Shown in pieces: positions 53,285 through 57,909 of a stretch of DNA of 57,909 nucleotides; within the stretch, counting starts at the first letter, position 1, and each line of letters begins with the position of its first letter. A model generated the notes under the pieces. That model was not told the origin of the DNA and searched no databases. It was given only the letters and a program-made list of their open reading frames with translations. Location of the stretch: contig NZ_SMKA01000023.1 in assembly GCF_004348455.1 (NCBI RefSeq), positions 1-57,909 on the forward strand, read 5' to 3'. Source of the DNA: Kribbella albertanoniae. Lineage in GTDB: Bacteria > Actinomycetota > Actinomycetes > Propionibacteriales > Kribbellaceae. The position numbers were made by a program, and so were the translations under genes.

Positions 53285-53601
53285 CCAGGGACTGTCTTGC
53301 GGCTGGTATCAACTTTGGGGCTCGGGTAGACGAGCGGCGCGAGGATCCGGGCGGCGCGGCTGCCGCCCGCGACGGCCTCGGCTACGAGCGCTTCCTCGAT
53401 CAGGTCCGCGGTCGTCTGGTCGGCCTCAGCGCAGTGCTCTTCGTAGAACTTTCGAGCAGCGCCGGACTTGTCCTGCAGGAGAGCGCTCGAGATGACGGCT
53501 GCCAACGGGTTCGCGCCGGCAGTGCCGGCCCAGCCGATGCAGTCTCCGTCGGCCTGGGCAGCCTCTGAGCAGTCGACCGATTCAGCCTGGTTATCGCTCA
53601 T
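53281..53601 (-). CDS. Small hypothetical protein
   Basis: The ATG at 53601 has TATGCT 7 nt upstream and gives 106 residues (CSEAAQADGDCIGWAGTAGA, AVISSALLQDKSGAARKFYE, ADLIEEALVAEAVAGGSRAA). It is helical, acidic and without signal or membrane segment, and has three cysteines. I do not recognise it. The 3' end overlaps the convergent nei2 by 4 bp. Codon usage and the start context support a real gene, but confidence is moderate. Confidence 0.55.
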   Translation of the reverse strand: MSDNQAESVDCSEAAQADGDCIGWAGTAGANPLAAVISSALLQDKSGAARKFYEEHCAEADQTTADLIEEALVAEAVAGGSRAARILAPLVYPSPKVDTSRKTVPG

Positions 53602-53837
53602 GGACCGCAGCATAGGGACCGGTCGGCCTCCGATCGCTGTTGGCGGCCGGGAGGCAGGATGCCCGCCGAAGTCGAGGCCGTGCGCCTTGACCTGCCGGCC
53701 CACGGCCGCACCTGTACACCGGCTGGGTCCCCGCCCCATTTCGAGGACCCGGCCGACTCGACCGCAGAAACCTCACAGTGCCACCAAATGAGGTTCTCCT
53801 GTCCGATGTGTGGGTGATTTGCCGCCGCGCCCGTCAC

Positions 53838-53882
53838 AACGTCCGAAGAACCGGAGACGGGCCCTCCGATCCTTCGGACGTT
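53838..53882. repeat. 45-bp dispersed hairpin repeat, copy B
   Basis: Outer arms AACGTCCGAAG and CTTCGGACGTT pair perfectly, with an inner CGGAG/CTCCG stem. Only 17 bp separate it from copy C in the same orientation. The loop shares CCGGAGACG and GCCCTCCG with copy C. Confidence 0.8.
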
Positions 53883-53899
53883 AGCTCGGAGCAGCGATT

Positions 53900-53944
53900 A
53901 ACGTCCGAACAGCCGGAGACGAGCCCTCCGGATGTTCGGACGTT
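53900..53944. repeat. 45-bp dispersed hairpin repeat, copy C
   Basis: Outer arms AACGTCCGAAC and GTTCGGACGTT pair perfectly, with an inner CCGGAG/CCTCCGG-type stem (CCGGAG with CTCCGG). Relative to copies A and B, the eleventh stem position changed on both arms so that pairing is kept. Confidence 0.8.
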
Positions 53945-54086
53945 GTGGGTACGGCGCTCTGCTGGCCCGCGTGCAGGTGTGCCGGGTGTACTGCGGTCAC
54001 CAACTGGGGACCTCGGACATCTGATGGCGTGTCCGGGGGCCCCAGTAGGTGTACGCGGTTCGGCAGTTCGGCTGGTCGCCGCGCTG

Positions 54087-54132
54087 GCTGGGGAGTTCTG
54101 CCCGTCGTTTTCGGGAGGTACGACTCCCCAGC
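54087..54132. promoter_or_regulatory. Two-stem hairpin upstream of the DUF4262 gene
   Basis: GCTGGGGAGT (54087-54096) pairs with ACTCCCCAGC (54123-54132). The 26-nt interior contains a small CCCG/CGGG stem with a T-rich loop. It lies upstream of the candidate SOS promoter, so it is a DNA-level site or the terminator of an unseen transcript. Confidence 0.4.
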
Positions 54133-54183
54133 ACCACGGACGAACCGCCTGCGGAACACCGCTCCAACTGGGCTGTGGACAAC

Positions 54184-54239
54184 TTCGGTCGCGGGGCGGG
54201 AGGTGGATATCTTCTCTGCTGCATCGAACATGTGTTCGA
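54184..54239 (+). promoter_or_regulatory. LexA-controlled promoter of the DUF4262 gene
   Basis: TTCGGT (54184-54189) and TATCTT (54208-54213) are 18 bp apart. Immediately downstream, covering the expected start point, is TCGAACATGTGTTCGA (54224-54239), a full match to the actinobacterial SOS box TCGAAC-N4-GTTCGA. The ribosome site and ATG (54256) follow within 17 bp. Confidence 0.75.
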
Positions 54240-54255
54240 CTGGGAGGAGAAGGTG

Positions 54256-54693
54256 ATGTGTGACGTTTGTGGTGGGATCAACGTGCCGGAGTTCTCGCGC
54301 TCGATCGAGGCGAAGGTCCGGACGTACGGCTGGACCGTGGTGTACATCCAGGGGGACGGCGAGCGGAATCCGGGGTTCGGGTACACGATCGGGCTCACGC
54401 AGTACGACCATCCCGAGATCATCGTGTTCGATCCGGTGTCGGCCTCGGCCTATCTGAGCCTGAAACCGCTGGCTTCGGCCGTGCTCGAGGGCAACACCTT
54501 CGGCGAGGGTGATGATCTGACGGCGTTCTTCCCTCCACCGGAGCGTGCCGAGCTGCTGGAGTTCCCCGATTCGGGGATCCATCTGTTCACGGCCAACAGC
54601 ATCTTCCGGGCCGCGGGCGATCCACCATTGCCCGTACTACAGCTTGTGCGGCCAGGGCTGCCTGCCCTGCTGAGCCGGCGCGGGGGTCGCTGA
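54256..54693 (+). CDS. DUF4262 protein, predicted SOS-regulated
   Basis: The ATG at 54256 follows AGGAGAAGGTG and gives 145 residues. The protein opens with MCDVCGG and contains the DUF4262 core: IEAKVRTYGWTVVYIQGDGE, GFGYTIGLTQYDHPEIIVFD, LSLKPLASAVLEGNTFGEGD, and a C-terminal LPVLQLVRPG. The fold is a small alpha/beta protein and no catalytic role is established for the family. The N-terminal Cys-x-x-Cys might bind metal. A perfect LexA box directly upstream predicts induction by DNA damage. Confidence 0.85.
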   Translation: MCDVCGGINVPEFSRSIEAKVRTYGWTVVYIQGDGERNPGFGYTIGLTQYDHPEIIVFDPVSASAYLSLKPLASAVLEGNTFGEGDDLTAFFPPPERAELLEFPDSGIHLFTANSIFRAAGDPPLPVLQLVRPGLPALLSRRGGR

Positions 54694-54749
54694 TGACAAC
54701 AGCAACCGGCCGCTCCCGGTCTGCCGGGACGGCCGGATGTCGGCGACGG

Positions 54750-55040
54750 TCAGGCCGCGGAGGCCACGACCTCCGGCTCGATGGCCGGATGCGCCAGGAC
54801 CAGGGCCTCTTCACGGGCCAGGTCTTCGCTCACCTCGGCGAACACGGCCGAGAGCGGAACTTCCAGGGCCATGCAGATCGCCGCCAGCAGCTCGCTGGAG
54901 GCCTCCTTCTGGCCGCGCTCCACCTCGGACAGATAGCCGAGACTGACGCGTGCATCGGCAGACACCTCGCGAAGAGTGCGCCCCTGGCGCAGCCGCTTGC
55001 GCCGCAGGACGTCGCCCAGCAGGCCACGAACCAGCACCAT
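54750..55040 (-). CDS. clgR: ClgR-like XRE-family regulator
   Basis: The ATG at 55040 gives 96 residues. The helix-turn-helix is [60 protein letters not shown]. It ends in VVASAA; a C-terminal Ala-Ala is the ClpP degradation tag known for ClgR. ClgR activates clp protease and chaperone genes and is itself degraded by ClpP. The order clgR-cinA-pgsA-rimO is the conserved actinobacterial one, supporting the name. It starts 163 bp after cinA and probably has its own promoter. Confidence 0.9.
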   Translation of the reverse strand: MVLVRGLLGDVLRRKRLRQGRTLREVSADARVSLGYLSEVERGQKEASSELLAAICMALEVPLSAVFAEVSEDLAREEALVLAHPAIEPEVVASAA

Positions 55041-55203
55041 GAGGTTTCTCCCTTCCGCCTGTCCGGTCGTTGCTACTCGCACCGTAGCCCGACCGTGGGA
55101 ACCAACGGTACCTGTTGCCGGGTCACTACTCCTCGCAATGTCCACCTTCGGTGCGCCGTGCCAGTCTGCCTTACCTGTTCCCATGCTGGTCTCAACACCC
55201 CGT

Positions 55204-55695
55204 TCAGTCGAGTTCTTCCGCCACAAGTGTCGCTACGAGCTCCAGTGCGGCCACCACAGTGCCCTGCCGGACTGCGCTCCGGTTCCCACTCAGCTGCAGC
55301 TTGCGCACCTGCACAGACCCCGGTCCGGCCGCCGCGACGTACACCGTGCCCGCCTCGACCCCCGCCTGGGGGTCCGGGCCGGCCACACCGGTCGTGGCAA
55401 GCCCGTAGGTGGCCTCCAGACGCTCTCGCACGCCGGTGGCGAGCGCTGCTGCAGTATCGGGGTGAACCGGGCCCACAGCGTCCAGAAGGTCCTGAGGAAC
55501 GCCCGCAAGCTTGGCCTTCAGGTCCGTCGCGTAGACCACCACACCACCCCGGTACACCGCAGACACCCCCGCCACGTCGGTCAGAGCCGCACCAACCATC
55601 CCCCCGGTCAACGACTCAGCAGTCGCCAAAGTCTCGCCCCGAGCCTTCAGAACTCCGACCAACCACTCGACCCCACCTACCCCGGTGCTCTCCAT
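55204..55695 (-). CDS. cinA: CinA-family NMN amidohydrolase (PncC-type)
   Basis: The ATG at 55695 follows TGGAGGG and gives 163 residues, the length of stand-alone CinA C-terminal domains. Motifs: [40 protein letters not shown], and [20 protein letters not shown] with the catalytic Ser/Lys/Tyr region. It deamidates nicotinamide mononucleotide to recycle pyridine nucleotides; the name reflects competence-damage homology. A 26-bp tandem array lies between it and upstream pgsA. Confidence 0.92.
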   Translation of the reverse strand: MESTGVGGVEWLVGVLKARGETLATAESLTGGMVGAALTDVAGVSAVYRGGVVVYATDLKAKLAGVPQDLLDAVGPVHPDTAAALATGVRERLEATYGLATTGVAGPDPQAGVEAGTVYVAAAGPGSVQVRKLQLSGNRSAVRQGTVVAALELVATLVAEELD

Positions 55696-55780
55696 CCCTC
55701 CATTCCACCCCATCGCCAGCCCACAGACAGTGGCCGGTGTGGCGGACACCCACACCCACCGGCGGTACGGCGCCCGCTCC

Positions 55781-55932
55781 GTCGCGCGGGTACTCCGTGG
55801 ATGTCGGTCGCGCGGGTGCTCCGCGGATGCCCGTCGCGCGGGTACGTCGTGGACGTCGGTCGCGCGGGTGCCCCGTGGATATCCGGCGCGGTGCCCCGTG
55901 AACGTCCGTCGCGCGGGTGCTCCGGGGATGCG
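55781..55932. repeat. 26-bp tandem repeat array (about 6 units)
   Basis: Units begin at 55781, 55807, 55833, 55859, 55885 (23 bp, degenerate) and 55908. Each opens with GTCGCGCGGGT and contains a CCGTGGAT-like middle. Four successive units have exactly 26-bp spacing. The array fills most of the gap between the pgsA stop (55934) and cinA, inside the presumed operon. The period is not a multiple of three and no frame is conserved. Confidence 0.85.
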
Positions 55933-55933
55933 G

Positions 55934-56548
55934 TTACGGGAGGGGGTGTTTGGCGGCGGCGCGGAGGCGGAGGGCGCGGATCAGGTAGTCGACGCCGGTG
56001 ATCAAGGTGACGGCTACGGCGGCGGTCATGAAGAGGATGGCTGTCCAGTGCAGGAGGCCGAAGGACTGCCACGGAAGGAGGTAGAGGCCGAGGGCGATCG
56101 CCTGGAGGACGGTCTTGAGTTTGCCGCCGCGGCTGGCGGGCATGACGCCGTGCCGGATGACCCAGAAGCGGAGGGCGGTGACACCCCACTCGCGGACCAG
56201 GACGACGACGGTGACCCACCACGGGAGTTCACCGAGAAGGGAGAGGCCGATGAAGGCGGCTCCGGTGAGTGCCTTGTCGGCGATCGGGTCGGCGATCTTG
56301 CCGAAGTTCGTGACCAGGTTCCAGCGGCGCGCGATGTCACCGTCGAAGCGGTCGGTGACGATCGCGAACACGAAGGCGCCGGTGGCGAGCAGGCGGGTGC
56401 CGGTGTCGTTGCCGTCGTGGCGGAGCAGCAGCCAGACGAACAGCGGAACCAGGACGAGCCGCAGCACGGTGAGCGCGTTCGGGACGTTCCAGGCGCTCGG
56501 CGCGTGGATCCGCCCGGCCTGCGGAACCGGGTTCGGCTGGTTGGTCAC
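55934..56548 (-). CDS. pgsA: CDP-diacylglycerol-glycerol-3-phosphate 3-phosphatidyltransferase
   Basis: The 204-residue membrane enzyme has the CDP-alcohol phosphotransferase motif [20 protein letters not shown] followed by IADPIAD, giving all three Asp positions plus DG and AR. Several hydrophobic helices surround it ([36 protein letters not shown]). It makes phosphatidylglycerol phosphate, the precursor of phosphatidylglycerol and cardiolipin. The GTG start overlaps the rimO stop (GTGA). The homologue at this locus in mycobacteria is called pgsA3. Confidence 0.94.
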   Translation of the reverse strand: MTNQPNPVPQAGRIHAPSAWNVPNALTVLRLVLVPLFVWLLLRHDGNDTGTRLLATGAFVFAIVTDRFDGDIARRWNLVTNFGKIADPIADKALTGAAFIGLSLLGELPWWVTVVVLVREWGVTALRFWVIRHGVMPASRGGKLKTVLQAIALGLYLLPWQSFGLLHWTAILFMTAAVAVTLITGVDYLIRALRLRAAAKHPLP

Positions 56549-57909
56549 GCGGTCAGGTTAGCGGCCGGACGGTCGTCCTGGGGATTCACCACCGCGGCGA
56601 ACTCCGCGATCAGGTCGACACCGTCGCTGCCGACCACCTTCGCGGAGACCAGATCACCGATCCGGACGCCTTCCGGGAGCCCCACCAACGTCGTCGAACC
56701 ATCCACCTCAGGACCCTGGTGAGCGGCGCGCCCCTCACCGGACTGCCCAGCTACAACTGCATCGCCGGAGGTGCCGGCGTGCGCTGCGTCGGTGGTAGCT
56801 GATGCGCTGTCCGGCGTCTCGGTCTCGGCGGTGTCGAGGGATTCGACGAGGACCTCGACGAGCTCGCCGATGCGGGACTCGGCGCGGGCGGAGGTGAGGT
56901 CTTCGGCGAGGCGGGTGACGCGGTCGAGGCGGGCGGCGATGGTGTCCTCGTCGAGTTTGCCGTCGTAGGTCTCGGCCTCGGTGCCGTCCTCGTCGGAGTA
57001 GCCGAAGACACCGATCGCGTCCAGGCCGGCCCGGGAGAGAAAGTCGCAGAGGATGTCGACGTCTTCCTCGGTCTCACCGGGGAAGCCGACGATGACGTTG
57101 CTGCGGATGCCGGCGGCCGGGGCGGCGGCGCGGACCTGGGCGATCAGTTCGAGGAAGCGTTCGGAGTCGCCGAAGCGGCGCATCCGGCGCAGGAGTGGGC
57201 CGGAGGCGTGCTGGAAGGAGAGATCGAAGTACGGGACGACGCCCGGAGTCGACGTCATCGCGGCGAGCAGCGTCGGGCGCATCTCGGCGGGCTGCAGGTA
57301 CGAGACGCGGACCCGGGTGATGCCGGGGACCTCTGCGATGTCGGCGACGAGGGTCTCCAGGAGACGGAGGTCGCCGAGGTCCTTGCCGTAGGAGGTGGAG
57401 TTTTCGGAGACCAGGAAGAGTTCGCGGACACCGTTCTCCGCGAGCCAGTGGGCTTCGCCGAGGACCTCGGTGGGGCGGCGGGAGATGAAGGCACCGCGGA
57501 ACATCGGGATCGCACAGAACGCACACCGGCGGTCACAACCCGAGGCCAGCTTCAGCGGCGCCATCGGGCCACCGTCGAGCCGGCGTCGCATCACCCGCGG
57601 GCCACTGGCCGGAGCAGACGCGAGATCAGGCGCGTCGATCTTCAGTTCCTCGCGGGCGCCGGAGGAGCTGACCATGCGGCCCTTCAACGGCTGGCCGCTC
57701 GTTGCGCCGGCGCCGGCAGCCGTCTCCGGGGTGCTGGAGTCGGCGGCGCCGTTGGTGCCAACCGGCTTGAGCGCCGACGGGACGTGATCCCCGAGCGCGC
57801 CTGCAACGGCACCCGAGGAGCCGGGGCTCGCGGCGGGGCCGTGGTCGCCGTGGCCGGGGGTTGCTACTGGGGTGGCTGACTGGCGGGCGGCGGGGCTCAG
57901 GGGAAGGAG
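56545..57909 (-). CDS. rimO: Ribosomal protein S12 methylthiotransferase RimO, 5'-truncated by window
   Basis: The frame is open to the right edge, so the N-terminal methylthiotransferase domain lies outside. Visible here (about 455 residues): the end of that domain ([10 protein letters not shown]), a ~65-residue Ala/Gly/Ser/Pro insertion, then the radical-SAM core [20 protein letters not shown] (CxxxCxxC), [59 protein letters not shown] domain at the C-terminus is interrupted by another low-complexity insertion before [20 protein letters not shown]. RimO adds a methylthio group to an Asp of ribosomal protein S12. It heads the rimO-pgsA-cinA gene set. Confidence 0.94.
   Translation of the reverse strand, partial: LLPLSPAARQSATPVATPGHGDHGPAASPGSSGAVAGALGDHVPSALKPVGTNGAADSSTPETAAGAGATSGQPLKGRMVSSSGAREELKIDAPDLASAPASGPRVMRRRLDGGPMAPLKLASGCDRRCAFCAIPMFRGAFISRRPTEVLGEAHWLAENGVRELFLVSENSTSYGKDLGDLRLLETLVADIAEVPGITRVRVSYLQPAEMRPTLLAAMTSTPGVVPYFDLSFQHASGPLLRRMRRFGDSERFLELIAQVRAAAPAAGIRSNVIVGFPGETEEDVDILCDFLSRAGLDAIGVFGYSDEDGTEAETYDGKLDEDTIAARLDRVTRLAEDLTSARAESRIGELVEVLVESLDTAETETPDSASATTDAAHAGTSGDAVVAGQSGEGRAAHQGPEVDGSTTLVGLPEGVRIGDLVSAKVVGSDGVDLIAEFAAVVNPQDDRPAANLTA

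Larger units (their letters stand above)
53602..54255. other. Intergenic region with hairpin repeats and SOS promoter, no gene
   Basis: This 654-bp gap between divergent genes contains two 45-bp hairpin repeats (53838, 53900), a two-stem hairpin (54087-54132), and the LexA-box promoter of the DUF4262 gene. Several open frames cross it but lack ribosome sites and coding character. Confidence 0.7.

Noticed and set aside
54049-54255. N-terminal extension of the DUF4262 protein
   Set aside because: It would read through the SOS box and ribosome site, has no family similarity, and starts inside a hairpin-rich gap.
55041-55203. ECF-sigma (GGAAC...GTT) promoter for clgR
   Set aside because: A GGGAAC is present on the reverse strand but no GTT or cGTC-like -10 occurs at the required spacing.
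55781-55932. Possible CRISPR array
   Set aside because: Repeats are contiguous at 26 bp with no unique spacers, and no cas genes are present.

Overview
The window reads as chromosomal DNA from a high-GC Gram-positive actinobacterium. Third codon positions are almost always G or C, GTG starts are common, stop/start overlaps are frequent, and the housekeeping gene orders are actinobacterial: dxr-rip-ispG, recA-recX, lhr-nei2 and rimO-pgsA-cinA-clgR. A Kribbella-like member of the Propionibacteriales is my best guess from protein style, but this is inference. I saw no tRNA, rRNA, insertion sequence or CRISPR array.

Region 1 (1-4.1 kb): an AraR-type GntR/LacI regulator, cut by the left edge, is divergent from a secreted GH39-like glycoside hydrolase with three discoidin-like modules and a C-terminal arabinose-binding (AbfB/CBM42-like) module. 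A palindromic operator sits between the -35 and -10 of the hydrolase promoter, so this looks like a self-contained arabinose-polymer response unit.

Region 2 (4.1-24.4 kb) is accessory and the most interesting part. Two paralogous secreted RHS/YD-repeat proteins of about 2,135 residues share nearly everything except their last ~100 residues (the toxin tip). Each is followed at once by a different small cytoplasmic protein, the candidate immunity protein. Between them lie a secreted FG-GAP/ricin-lectin protein, a CGNR regulator divergent from an NTF2-like/SRPBCC gene pair, and a MerR-thioredoxin operon. Both RHS genes and the FG-GAP gene have a TTCGA-N6-TCGAA palindrome 70-120 nt upstream of the start, which suggests one shared regulator for the secreted arsenal.

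Region 3 (24.4-43 kb): a nucleosidase and a small protein sit behind the ispG-rip-dxr operon. Next come a DUF1707 protein, a glutaryl-CoA-type acyl-CoA dehydrogenase with an APH-fold kinase, a DUF6458 membrane protein, a GNAT acetyltransferase, a short-chain dehydrogenase that lacks the YxxxK pair (divergent from a LysR regulator), a PIG-L deacetylase, RNase Y, an MT0933-like antitoxin, a short UvrA paralogue divergent from a WYL regulator, and a YjbR protein.

Region 4 (41.9-57.9 kb): recA has a classic LexA box inside its promoter, and recX carries an unusually large disordered N-terminus. Then come a GrpB protein, DUF3046, an LppM-like lipoprotein, the Lhr helicase overlapping Nei2, and a DUF4262 gene with its own perfect LexA box. 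The window ends with clgR-cinA-pgsA-rimO, rimO being cut by the right edge. DNA repair is the recurrent theme here.

Non-coding structure stands out. There is a 45-46 bp hairpin family with compensatory stem changes (three copies), a 26-bp tandem array between cinA and pgsA, an alternating 18-bp motif cluster upstream of the GNAT gene, and a repeated pattern of -10-like hexamers placed exactly 6-7 nt before start codons, indicating many leaderless mRNAs.
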